A stretch of 64,000 nucleotides of DNA from Acidobacteriota bacterium. Its GTDB lineage: Bacteria; Acidobacteriota; Vicinamibacteria; Marinacidobacterales; Marinacidobacteraceae. Position numbers and translations under genes: made by a program. Below, piece by piece: positions 46,388 through 54,995 of this stretch (the first letter of the stretch is position 1; each line of letters opens with the position of its first letter). The DNA lies in assembly GCA_022826825.1 (NCBI GenBank), contig JAJDUD010000024.1, positions 62,001 through 126,000 of the forward strand, given 5' to 3'. Below the pieces are notes generated by a model. It ran no database searches. It was not told the DNA's origin and worked only from the letters and a program-made list of their open reading frames with translations.

Positions 46388-48982
46388 ATGAACCTGCGTC
46401 TCAGCTTCGCCCTCCTCCTGCTCGCGGCGACCCCGCTCTTCGCCCAGCCCCAGCGCTGGCCGCCGCCACCCATCATCCAGGGAGTCGCCGAGGCCTATCC
46501 GCCCGCGCGTCACGGCGGAAACTACATGCACAACTACTACTTCCCGCCCGCGCCCAGCAGCACGCCCTGGGCGCCGGCCTGGTCCCCGGACGGGAAGAGC
46601 ATCGCGGTGGCGATGTCCGGCTCGATCTGGCGCGTGGACCCCGAGACCGGGAGCGCCGACGAACTGACCTCGGGTCCCGGCTATCACTCGCTGCCGGCCT
46701 GGTCTCCGGACGGACGCTTCATCGTCTTCACGGTGGACCGGAACGGCCAGAACATCGGTCTCGCGATCACGGAGGTGGCCACCGGAGAAACGCGCACGCT
46801 CCTGAGCGACGAGTTCCTCCATACCGACCCGGCGTTCTCGCCGGACGGGACCCGGCTGGCCTACGTGTCCACGAAGCCCTCGGGCTACTTCAACGTCTAC
46901 GTCCGGGAGTTTGCGGCTGGCGAACTCGGATCCGAGGAGATCGCGCTCACCCGGGACGAGAACTACGGCAAGGAGCGGCTCTACTTCGGTTCCTGGGACA
47001 TGCACATCACGCCGGCCTGGATGCCGGATTCCCGGGAGCTGCTGATGGTCTCGAACCACGAGGTGCCGCTCGGCTCCGGGAACGTGGTCCGCACCCCGAT
47101 GGCCGTGGACGGGTTCGAGGAGGGAGTCACGGTGCTCGCGGAGCAGTCGCTCTACCGGACCCGTCCGGACGTCTCGATCGACGGGAAGCGGTTCATCTAT
47201 TCCTCGACGGCCGGGGCCGCCGATCAGTTCTCGAACCTCTACGTGCAGCCGACCGACGGCGGCTCACCCTACAAGTTGACCTTCTTCCAGCACGACGCCT
47301 TCCACCCGCGCTGGTCGCCGGACGGCGAGTGGATCGCCTACATCGACAACGCGGGGGGGCTGCCGCAGCTCGCGCTCCTCGAGACCTACGGCGGGAAGCG
47401 GCGGACCGTCGAGATCACCCGGCGGAACTGGAGCCGGCCGATGGGCGTGCTCTCGGTGCGCACCGTGGACGATGCGACCGGCGAGGAGGTGGCCTCGCGG
47501 ATCCATCTCACCGCCGCCGACGGCCGCTTCTACGCTCCGCCGGACGCCTACGCCCGGATCGGCGGGGCCGGGGAGCACTCCTTCCACCAGGCGGGGAGCT
47601 TCCGGATGGAGCTCCCCGTCGGATCGCTCGAGATCGAGGCCGTCCGGGGATTCGAGTACGAGCCGGTCAGCACGAATGTGGACATTGCCGCGGGCGACGT
47701 GACCGAGCTGACGCTGCGGCTGCCCCGGATCACCGACATGGCCGCCAAGGGGTGGTGGAGCGGCTCCACCCACATCCACATGAACTACGCCGGCAACCTC
47801 CACAACACCCTCGAGAACCTGATGTTCATGTCCGACGCCGAGGACCAGGACGTGGTCCTCGAGCAGATCGCCAACAAGGACAACCGCATCCTCGACTACC
47901 AGCACTTCGTTCCCGGCGGCGGCGCGCACCCGCTCTCCACCGAAGACATGGTGCTGGTCGTGGGGCAGGAGTACCGGCCGCCGTTCTACGGCCACGTCTT
48001 CTACTTCGGCCTGGAGGAGCACCTGATCTCCCCCTACACGACCGGCTACGAGGGCACCGGGATCGAGAGCCTCTACCCGTCCAACACCGACATGTTCCGG
48101 AAGGCGAAGGCCCAGGGTGCGACGGTCGGCTACGTGCACGCCTACTTCGGGGAGAACGATCCGCTGTTCGCCCCTGACGGGAGCCCGGGGAGTCTCGGGG
48201 GCGCGAAGGGCTACATGGTGGATGCGGCGCTCGGGATGACGGACGCGGTCGAGTGGTCCTCGGCGTCGCGCGCGGGTTTCTTCCCCTGGTACGCCACCCT
48301 GAACAACGGTCTGCGGGTCACCGCGGTGGGCGGGGAGGACTCGATCAGCAACATGCAGCGGTCCAAGCTGGTGGGATCGGTCCGCACCTACGTCCACACC
48401 GGGGAACGAGGCCTGGATCTCGACGCCTTCCTCGAAGGGATCCGGAAGGGGCGCGCGTTCGTGAGCTGCGGGCCGCTGCTCGACTTTCGGGTGAACGGAC
48501 GCATTCCCGGGGACGACGTCCAGCTTCCGGACGCGGGGGGCGAGGTGGAGTGGAGCGCCTGGGTCCGCTCCCCGACGCCGCTCGAACGCGCCTGGGTGGT
48601 CTCCGGAGGTGAGGATGTGGCGGACATCGCACTGTCCGAGGACCGGCGATCCGCGACGGCGACGGGCCGGCTCGCGATGGATCGGAGCGGTTGGCTGATC
48701 CTGCGGGCGGAGGGCTCACCGGACGAAGCGCGCCCGCTGGACTGCGGCTACGCCCAGGCGTTCACAAACCCGGTCTGGGTCAGGGCAGGGGACGAGCCGG
48801 TCCGGAGCGCCGCCGCCGCCGAGTACTCGATCCGCTGGATCGACCGGCTGCGCGAGATGGCCGAAGCCTGGGAGTACTGGCGTTCCGAGGCCGAACAGGC
48901 CCACGTCTACGCCCAGTTCGACGAGGCCCGGGCGGTCTACGAGGGCTTTCTCGCCGAGGCCCGCGCGATGGGGCGGGAGTGA
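46388..48982 (+). CDS. exported CehA/McbA-like PHP metallohydrolase with N-terminal TolB/PD40 propeller
   Basis: Signal peptide; WSPDGKSIAVAMSG / WSPDGRFIVFTV repeats; KGWWSGSTHIHMNYAGNLHNTLENLMFMSDAEDQDVV. Confidence 0.88.
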   Translation: MNLRLSFALLLLAATPLFAQPQRWPPPPIIQGVAEAYPPARHGGNYMHNYYFPPAPSSTPWAPAWSPDGKSIAVAMSGSIWRVDPETGSADELTSGPGYHSLPAWSPDGRFIVFTVDRNGQNIGLAITEVATGETRTLLSDEFLHTDPAFSPDGTRLAYVSTKPSGYFNVYVREFAAGELGSEEIALTRDENYGKERLYFGSWDMHITPAWMPDSRELLMVSNHEVPLGSGNVVRTPMAVDGFEEGVTVLAEQSLYRTRPDVSIDGKRFIYSSTAGAADQFSNLYVQPTDGGSPYKLTFFQHDAFHPRWSPDGEWIAYIDNAGGLPQLALLETYGGKRRTVEITRRNWSRPMGVLSVRTVDDATGEEVASRIHLTAADGRFYAPPDAYARIGGAGEHSFHQAGSFRMELPVGSLEIEAVRGFEYEPVSTNVDIAAGDVTELTLRLPRITDMAAKGWWSGSTHIHMNYAGNLHNTLENLMFMSDAEDQDVVLEQIANKDNRILDYQHFVPGGGAHPLSTEDMVLVVGQEYRPPFYGHVFYFGLEEHLISPYTTGYEGTGIESLYPSNTDMFRKAKAQGATVGYVHAYFGENDPLFAPDGSPGSLGGAKGYMVDAALGMTDAVEWSSASRAGFFPWYATLNNGLRVTAVGGEDSISNMQRSKLVGSVRTYVHTGERGLDLDAFLEGIRKGRAFVSCGPLLDFRVNGRIPGDDVQLPDAGGEVEWSAWVRSPTPLERAWVVSGGEDVADIALSEDRRSATATGRLAMDRSGWLILRAEGSPDEARPLDCGYAQAFTNPVWVRAGDEPVRSAAAAEYSIRWIDRLREMAEAWEYWRSEAEQAHVYAQFDEARAVYEGFLAEARAMGRE

Positions 48983-49026
48983 TCGATGAGGATCCGGTTC
49001 CCCGTCGCGACTGATAGGCTGCGCTC

Positions 49027-49368
49027 ATGAGCCTGATGGGGCGCGCGCTGGGGACGCGGGCGCCGTTCGTGGCCGCGGGCCAGATCGACGAGGTGCTGAG
49101 CGACGAGCAGGTCCTGCTGCTCGATGTACGCACGGCCCTCGAACTGGCCGAATCCGGGACCATCCCGGGAGCGGTCCATGTCCATCTGGGAGAGTTGGCG
49201 GATCGGCTGGACGAACTGCCCCGGGACCGTCCGATCCTCACCACCTGAATGGTGGGACCACGGGCCGCGCGGGCCGCGGCCATCCTGGAGACCGCCGGTT
49301 TCGAGGTTGTGGGTTTTTCCGGCCTCAAGCAATATACGGGCGCGCGGGAGTACCGCCCGCTCGACTGA
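49027..49368 (+). CDS. rhodanese-domain protein with in-frame UGA (predicted selenocysteine 74) at the catalytic Cys
   Basis: MSLMGRALGTRAPFVAAGQIDEVLSDEQVLLLDVRTALELAESGTIPGAVHVHLGELADRLDELPRDRPILTT-[TGA 49246-49248]-MVGPRAARAAAILETAGFEVVGFSGLKQYTGAREYRPLD*. The TGA sits where the rhodanese CxxGxR Cys belongs; frame open to 49368. Confidence 0.88.
49263..49281 (+). promoter_or_regulatory. candidate bacterial SECIS stem-loop 1
   Basis: GGCCGCG-cgggc-CGCGGCC: perfect 7-bp stem, 5-nt loop with G at position 2; loop begins 21 nt after the UGA. Confidence 0.6.
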
Positions 49369-49397
49369 TTTCCCATGGTTCCCATAGGAGGTCCACG

Positions 49398-49829
49398 ATG
49401 AAGAGGACTCTTTTCTTCGCCGGGCCCGCCCTCGCCGCGCTGGCGCTCGGTTGCGGCGGTGGCGGCGAACCGGCCGCCGAGGAAGCGGCTGCCCCTGAAG
49501 CGGCGGCGCCCGAGCCGGCTCCCCGCGTCGAGGCGGCGGACATTGACGGCGCGCTCGCGAACGGCGCCGTGCTGCTCGACGTCCGCACCGACGAGGAACT
49601 CGCCGAGCACGGCACGATCGAGGGCTTCGTCCACATCCCGATCGACGAACTGGAGGCGAGGATGGCTGAACTCCCGGCTGGAGTTCCCGTCCTCACCGCT
49701 TGACAGGGTGGCGGAAGAGCCGCGCGTGCCGCGGAGCTGCTACAAGCGAACGGATACGAAGTCGTCGGGTTCTGTGGTCTGAGGGACTACGAGGGCGAGC
49801 GGGTGTACCCGGGCGCCGCTGACGAGTAA
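49398..49829 (+). CDS. rhodanese-domain lipoprotein with in-frame UGA (predicted selenocysteine 102) at the catalytic Cys
   Basis: MKRTLFFAGPALAALALGCGGGGEP...(lipobox LALGC)...VLLDVRTDEELAEHGTIEGFVHIPIDELEARMAELPAGVPVLTA-[TGA 49701-49703]-QGGGRAARAAELLQANGYEVVGFCGLRDYEGERVYPGAADE*. Confidence 0.88.
49720..49734 (+). promoter_or_regulatory. candidate bacterial SECIS stem-loop 2
   Basis: CCGCG-cgtgc-CGCGG; loop begins 21 nt after the UGA, same spacing and near-same loop as copy 1. Confidence 0.5.
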
Positions 49830-49839
49830 GCCCGAAGCG

Positions 49840-51135
49840 CTACAAACCCGCGGTCCGGAACCCCGCCATGATGTCGCGGCGGTCCGGACTGAAGAAGTTG
49901 CGATAGCGGCCGGTCAGCATCCGGCTGCGCGTCGCCCAGGCGCCGCCGCGCAGGACCTTGGTCTGCTGGAACTGGCTCTCCGAGTATTCCCGGTACGCAT
50001 CGGGGCGGAATTCGGGAAACGGCTCGAACGTGTCCGCTGTCCACTCCCAGACGTTGCCGAGCATCTGCCGGCAACCGAAGGCGCTGTCGCCGTCCGGCAG
50101 CGCCCCGACCTCGACGCAGCCGAGCGTCCACCCGTCCAGATTCGCGTGCCGGGATTCGGGCAGCGCCTCGCCCCAGGGATAGGTCCGTTTCCGGGACGCC
50201 AGGCGGTTTCCGTCGGGTTCGCCGAGCGCCGCCGTCTCCCATTCGGCCTCGGTGGGAAGCCGCCGTCCCGCCCAGGCGCACCAGGCGTTCGCCTCGAACC
50301 AGTTGACGTGGATGACCGGCTCGTTCAGCGGCAGCGGCGCGGTCTCGTCGAAGCATCGCAACCGGAACGCGTCCGCTCCGTCGGAGAGCCAGTAGACGGG
50401 CCGGGGTGCCCCGGCCCGTTCCCGCCAGGCCCAGCCCGCGTCGCTCCAGAACTCCCGCTTCCGGTAACCCCCGGCATTGACGAATTCGGCGAACTCCGCG
50501 TTCGTGACCGGCGCCTTCGCGATCGAAAACGGCCGCACGTCCACCGGATGCGCCCACTTCTCGTTGTCGTAGCAAAACGGCGCGTCCCGCTCCGCTCCCA
50601 GGCGGAAGGTCCCGCCCGGAACCCGGGCGTCGCCGGGACAACCGCCGGACGGTTCCCGGGAAAGACTCCGGCCCAGCCGCGGCGCCGGGTAGCCGAGAGT
50701 CTGCCGGGAATAGACGTATGCCTCGGTGTGCATGTCCTCGTGGAACGTGGCGAACTGGTACATGAAGCTGTCCCGCTCGCTCGCCGTGCCCGGACCGAGC
50801 CGTTCCAGGCAGCGGTCCTTGACGGTTTCGGCGTAGCGGATCGTTTCCTCCATGCCGAGCAGCGGGAGGTCCCAGCGCGTGTCCTGGAGGACGGCCGCCG
50901 AGTCGTACAGTTCGTCGGCTTGCCGCAGGATCGGGGCGTGGCCGTAGAGGTCGCGCAGAATGAAGTTCTCGTAGAACCACGCAACGTGCCCGATCTCCCA
51001 CCGCAACGGATTGACGATGGGCATCTGGGGCCCCATCAACTGGTTGTCGTCGAGGCCGACGGTCAGTGCGATGCTGCGCCGGTGAGCGTCTTCCATGATG
51101 GCGGCGAGATGATCGGCCGGAACACGCTGGGTCAT
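49840..51135 (-). CDS. senA: EgtB/SenA-type nonheme iron C-S/C-Se bond-forming synthase (DinB_2 + FGE-sulfatase), probable selenoneine synthase
   Basis: NPLRWEIGHVAWFYENFIL; FHEDMHTEAY (HX3HXE iron motif); HVNWFEANAWCAWAGRRLPTEAEWE; GNVWEWTADTFEPFPEFRPD. SenA rather than EgtB is inferred largely from the adjacent SenB-like gene. Confidence 0.75.
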   Translation of the reverse strand: MTQRVPADHLAAIMEDAHRRSIALTVGLDDNQLMGPQMPIVNPLRWEIGHVAWFYENFILRDLYGHAPILRQADELYDSAAVLQDTRWDLPLLGMEETIRYAETVKDRCLERLGPGTASERDSFMYQFATFHEDMHTEAYVYSRQTLGYPAPRLGRSLSREPSGGCPGDARVPGGTFRLGAERDAPFCYDNEKWAHPVDVRPFSIAKAPVTNAEFAEFVNAGGYRKREFWSDAGWAWRERAGAPRPVYWLSDGADAFRLRCFDETAPLPLNEPVIHVNWFEANAWCAWAGRRLPTEAEWETAALGEPDGNRLASRKRTYPWGEALPESRHANLDGWTLGCVEVGALPDGDSAFGCRQMLGNVWEWTADTFEPFPEFRPDAYREYSESQFQQTKVLRGGAWATRSRMLTGRYRNFFSPDRRDIMAGFRTAGL

Positions 51136-51155
51136 GTTGGTGGCGGGGTTCGCCC

Positions 51156-52109
51156 GTGCGAATCATTCTAGTAACCCCCGCGGGCGCGAGGTCCCGCTTC
51201 GGCAACCGGATCACCGCGCGGCGCTGGGCGGCGGTGCTGCGGTCGCTCGGCCACCGGGTGGCCATCCAGACCGCGTGGAACGGCGCGTCCGCGGAGGTGC
51301 TGATCGCCCTCCACGCGTGGCGGAGCGCCGCTTCGATCCGCGGCTTCCGGGCGCGTTTTCCGACCCGTCCGCTGATCGTGGCGCTGACCGGGACGGACAT
51401 CTACGGGTTCCTGCTCAGCGAGCCGGAGACCACCCGGAGGTCGCTCGAATGCGCCGACGTGCTGGTCGGGTTGCACGACCTGGCCGGGGAAGCGGTGCCG
51501 CCGGAATTCCGCGCCCGGGTTCGGGTGGTGCACCAGTCGGTTCCAGCCAGGAGCGTGACGCGCTGTCCCGTGAAACGGTCCTTCGACGTGTGCGTCGTGG
51601 GGCACCTCCGCCGGGAGAAGGATCCGCTGCGGGCGGCCGCGGCGGCGCGGGAGATGCCGGCGGACTCGCGCCTGCGGATTCTCCACGCCGGTGGGGCGCG
51701 GGATCCCGAGTGGGCCGAAGCGGCGCGCCACGAAATGGCTCGCAACCCGCGTTACCGGTGGCTGGGCGAAGTGCCGCCGTGGCGCGTGCGGCGGCTCTAC
51801 GAACGGACGCACGCCATGGTGATCCCGTCGCTGGCGGAGGGCGGCGCCAACGTCGTGTCGGAAGCGGTGGTCGCCGGGCTGCCGGTGATCGCGTCCCGGA
51901 TCCCCGGAAACGTCGGCCTGCTCGGTTCGGACCACCCGGCCTACTTCCCGCCCGGAGATACGGGGGCGCTCCGGGCTCTCCTGCGGCGGGGGGAGAGCGA
52001 TCCCGAATTCCTCGCGGAGCTCACCCGGCACGGCGCCCGGCGGGCGCCGCTCTTCGCTCCCGAGCGTGAGCGCGAGGGCTGGCGCCGGTTACTCGATGAG
52101 CTTCGGTGA
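51156..52109 (+). CDS. senB: SenB-type selenosugar synthase-like glycosyltransferase
   Basis: MRIILVTPAGARSRFGNRITARRWAAVLRSLGHRV...VLIALHAWRSAASI..F....PTRPLIVALTGTDIY...VIPSLAEGGANVVSEAVVAGLPVIASRIPGNVGLLGSDHPAYFPPGDT; resembles the family formerly called TIGR04348. Confidence 0.8.
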   Translation: MRIILVTPAGARSRFGNRITARRWAAVLRSLGHRVAIQTAWNGASAEVLIALHAWRSAASIRGFRARFPTRPLIVALTGTDIYGFLLSEPETTRRSLECADVLVGLHDLAGEAVPPEFRARVRVVHQSVPARSVTRCPVKRSFDVCVVGHLRREKDPLRAAAAAREMPADSRLRILHAGGARDPEWAEAARHEMARNPRYRWLGEVPPWRVRRLYERTHAMVIPSLAEGGANVVSEAVVAGLPVIASRIPGNVGLLGSDHPAYFPPGDTGALRALLRRGESDPEFLAELTRHGARRAPLFAPEREREGWRRLLDELR

Positions 52110-52120
52110 CCCGGTCGTGA

Positions 52121-53590
52121 TCAGTTGATGAGGTAGATCTTCTCGTTCGGCGGCTGGAGCCACTCGATGCCCTTGCTGGTCACGACGTGCGGGTTCGAGA
52201 TGTTGATCGCCAGGGGGAACCCGGGCCGTTCCGGGATGTTCATGTGCACCATGTACTCGTACGCGAAGAGGTGGTTCTCCTGGATCACCAGGTGGTGCCG
52301 GTCGGCGCGGAAGTTGGTCACCGAGGGACCGACGGTGCCGGTGCCCACGGTGCCGTAGGCGTGGTGGTCGATGGCGAAACCCGGCTGGTCGCCGTCGCCG
52401 AGCCCCTCCTGGATGATCACGTAGTCGAGGTTCCTTTCGCCGTCGGGGGTCCGGCCGATCCCCTGGATTCCGGAGTTGACGAACGGCGTGTAGATGTAGC
52501 CGGCCTCCTCCATGGCCGCGACCATGGCGTCGAGCGACTCCTTGGCCGTCATGCCCACCCGCATGTGGGGCCGCATGATCCACTGGCCGGCGATCGCGAG
52601 GTCGAACAGCTTCTGGATGCTCTCCGGAGGGGCGGTCTCGCCCTCGCGCAGGATGTAGGCGTGGGTCTTGGTGTCGGTGCCGAAGCCCATGTAGTTGACC
52701 CCGACGTTGAAGGCGAAGAAATCGCCGCGCTGAAAGACGTAGTCCTCGTGCCAGATCCAGTAGCGGGCGTCCGGCGGATAGGGCGGGTCTTCGGATACCG
52801 CGGTGTAGTAGAGGCGGATGCCGCCCCGTCCCCCGGTGCTGAATCCGGCCAGGTGGCGGTCGTAGGCCCACTCCCGGGCCCAGGTGGTGATCTCCCGGAT
52901 CGTGGTGCGCCCCGGCTCGATCCGGGCCAGGGCCTCCTGGGTGAGTTGGCGGGCGGCCTCGAGGTTGTTGATCTGCTCGGCCACCTCGCGGACCGTTCGC
53001 CGCACCAGGAAGTCGTTGACGACGTTCTCCGCGGAGACGATCCGCTCGACGTAGGTGGGCCCGAGGATCTTCACCAGCTTCAACCAGGAGGTGTGCGACA
53101 ACCCGTCGGCCTCGGCGAGCCACTCGGAGGTGTTCACGGCGATGGTCTGCGGGTCGCGCTCGGCGACGAACTCGGTGAACTCGTCGTAGACCTCGTCGCC
53201 GTAGTTGAACGCCATCTGGTAGCCGCGGCCGTAGCTGGAGATGGTCCGGGCGAAATCGTCGGAACCCCGGACGTCGATGTCCTCGACCGCGCCGGCGCTC
53301 CCGAAGGCGGCCCGCTCGATCCGGTCGCCGAGGTCGGTGAAGACGAGGTAGCCGTAGGTGTTGCCGAACCAGTAGGCCATCGGGTCCGGGTCGCCGTGGC
53401 GGGTGACGTGGATCCACATGTCCACGCCGTTGTCGCGCATGGCGCCCGGCAGGATCAGATCGAGCTTGTCTTGCCGAAGGAGGCGCATGACCTCGCCCCC
53501 GCTGCGGGAGGAGTGGACGCCGGGCTGGGCGGTTGCGAAGGTGGCCGCGAGCAGCAGCGCGATCAGGATGGATGGGGTTCGAACGGGCAT
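52121..53590 (-). CDS. exported M24 (aminopeptidase P/creatinase-fold) family protein, metal site possibly degenerate
   Basis: Signal peptide; FFAFNVGVNYMGFGTDTKTHAYIL; FAIDHHAYGTVGTG; M24-like fold pattern. Confidence 0.75.
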   Translation of the reverse strand: MPVRTPSILIALLLAATFATAQPGVHSSRSGGEVMRLLRQDKLDLILPGAMRDNGVDMWIHVTRHGDPDPMAYWFGNTYGYLVFTDLGDRIERAAFGSAGAVEDIDVRGSDDFARTISSYGRGYQMAFNYGDEVYDEFTEFVAERDPQTIAVNTSEWLAEADGLSHTSWLKLVKILGPTYVERIVSAENVVNDFLVRRTVREVAEQINNLEAARQLTQEALARIEPGRTTIREITTWAREWAYDRHLAGFSTGGRGGIRLYYTAVSEDPPYPPDARYWIWHEDYVFQRGDFFAFNVGVNYMGFGTDTKTHAYILREGETAPPESIQKLFDLAIAGQWIMRPHMRVGMTAKESLDAMVAAMEEAGYIYTPFVNSGIQGIGRTPDGERNLDYVIIQEGLGDGDQPGFAIDHHAYGTVGTGTVGPSVTNFRADRHHLVIQENHLFAYEYMVHMNIPERPGFPLAINISNPHVVTSKGIEWLQPPNEKIYLIN

Positions 53591-53644
53591 GGTCGCCTCC
53601 TACCCGGTCAGGGTATGGGAGGGACCGTCAAATCCGCCAATTGC

Positions 53645-53698
53645 AGGAGCGCCGGCGTTCACGCCGGCATCGTCCCCCGCAGGGGGGCGAAACTCCCG
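53645..53698 (+). repeat. REP-like element R12
   Basis: AGGAGCGCCGGCGTTCACGCCGGCATCGTCCCCCGCAGGGGGGCGAAACTCCC. Confidence 0.8.
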
Positions 53699-53753
53699 TC
53701 GCCATTTCGCCGTGCGGCGATGTGCCCCCGCTCCCGAACCCCTTGACGGGGTG

Positions 53754-54929
53754 CTACGCCGCCATCTTCTGGGCGGCGTCGAGGACCGTCGCCATCTTCG
53801 CGGCGCCGCGCTGCATCTCGTCCATGGTGCCGATGGAGATGCGGCAGCGGGTCCATAGCGGCGGGAACGGCCGCCCGACCCGGACGCCCTCCGCGGCGCA
53901 GGCCGCCTGGAACTGCTCGATCGGCATGCCGACGTCCACGAAGATGAAGTTCGTCTGGGCGTCGGTGGCGCTCAGCCCGCGGTCGGCGAAGAACTTGATG
54001 ATGAAGTCCCGCCCCTCGGCGTTCCGCTTCTTCTCGTTCGGGAGGTAGTCGGGGTCCGCCTTGTCGCGCTCGAGCGCGGCGTTCGCGGCGACCAGCGCCG
54101 GAGTGCTGACCGAGTTGCCGAGGTGGAACTCATCGAGTTCCGCGATGGTGTCCTCGTGCGCGATCGCGTAGCCGACCCGAAGCCCCGCCATTCCGTAGGC
54201 CTTCGAGAAGGTGCGCGCCACGATGATGCGCGGGTTCTCGATCGCCGTCGGGATCATGGTCTCGTGGCCGGGCGTCGTCACGTAGTCGATGTAAGCCTCG
54301 TCCACCAGGATGCGGAGGTTCTTCTCGACGTCGAGCGCCCGCATCAGGAAGTCCTTGCTCTGGGCGGGATCCACGAGCGTCGCCACCGGGTTGTTCGGGT
54401 TGCAGTAGAAGAGCATCCCGCTGCCCTTGCAGGCGTGGAGCGTCTGGTCGAGATCCATCGTGAAGTCGGCGGTCAGCGGCACCGCCTTGGTCCGGTAACC
54501 CATGAGGTTGGCGTAGCCGAAGCACTCCTCGTAGGTCGGAAGCGATCCGACGAGGGCTTTCTCCTTGCTCGCATACTGGTGCGTGCAGTCCACCAGGATC
54601 TGGGTGGAACCGGCGCCGACAAGGACATTCTCCGGCTTCACGCCCCATTTCTCGGCGATCGCCTCGCGCACCGGGCCGCTGAACCGGAACGGATAGCGTC
54701 CGGCGATCACCCCCTCGGGTCCGATGACCGAGTCGAGAGCGTCCATGACGAACTCGCCGGGACCGAGCGAGTTCTCGTTGTTGGCCAAATTGATCGCCTC
54801 TTCGGGGGCGATGCCCATCTGGGCGGCGAACGCGTACTGCTCGCGCAGCCGTGACCGGACGAAGGTCGCGGCGTAGAGGCCGGCGGCGCCGGCGGAGGCG
54901 TGACTCAGGAAACTGCGGCGGGAGAGCAT
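53754..54929 (-). CDS. class I/II PLP aminotransferase (HisC-like) with Tat leader
   Basis: MLSRRSFLSHASAGAAGLYA; NENSLGP; FYCNPNNPVATL; ILVDEAYIDY; ARTFSKAYGMAGLRVGYAI. Confidence 0.9.
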   Translation of the reverse strand: MLSRRSFLSHASAGAAGLYAATFVRSRLREQYAFAAQMGIAPEEAINLANNENSLGPGEFVMDALDSVIGPEGVIAGRYPFRFSGPVREAIAEKWGVKPENVLVGAGSTQILVDCTHQYASKEKALVGSLPTYEECFGYANLMGYRTKAVPLTADFTMDLDQTLHACKGSGMLFYCNPNNPVATLVDPAQSKDFLMRALDVEKNLRILVDEAYIDYVTTPGHETMIPTAIENPRIIVARTFSKAYGMAGLRVGYAIAHEDTIAELDEFHLGNSVSTPALVAANAALERDKADPDYLPNEKKRNAEGRDFIIKFFADRGLSATDAQTNFIFVDVGMPIEQFQAACAAEGVRVGRPFPPLWTRCRISIGTMDEMQRGAAKMATVLDAAQKMAA

Positions 54930-54995
54930 GGGGTGGCTACCTCCTCGTAGCGGGGGGTCCTTGGTGCGAGATGGGAGCTGCGATCCCTCGGGATA

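Noticed and set aside
49246-49703. Treating the two rhodanese TGAs as ordinary stops, pseudogenes or sequencing errors
   Set aside because: Two paralogous loci share TGA at the same catalytic position with conserved sequence after it; independent errors are unlikely.
49840-51135. Calling the EgtB-like gene egtB (ergothioneine) outright
   Set aside because: No egtD or egtC nearby and a SenB-like gene is adjacent; SenA favoured but not proven.
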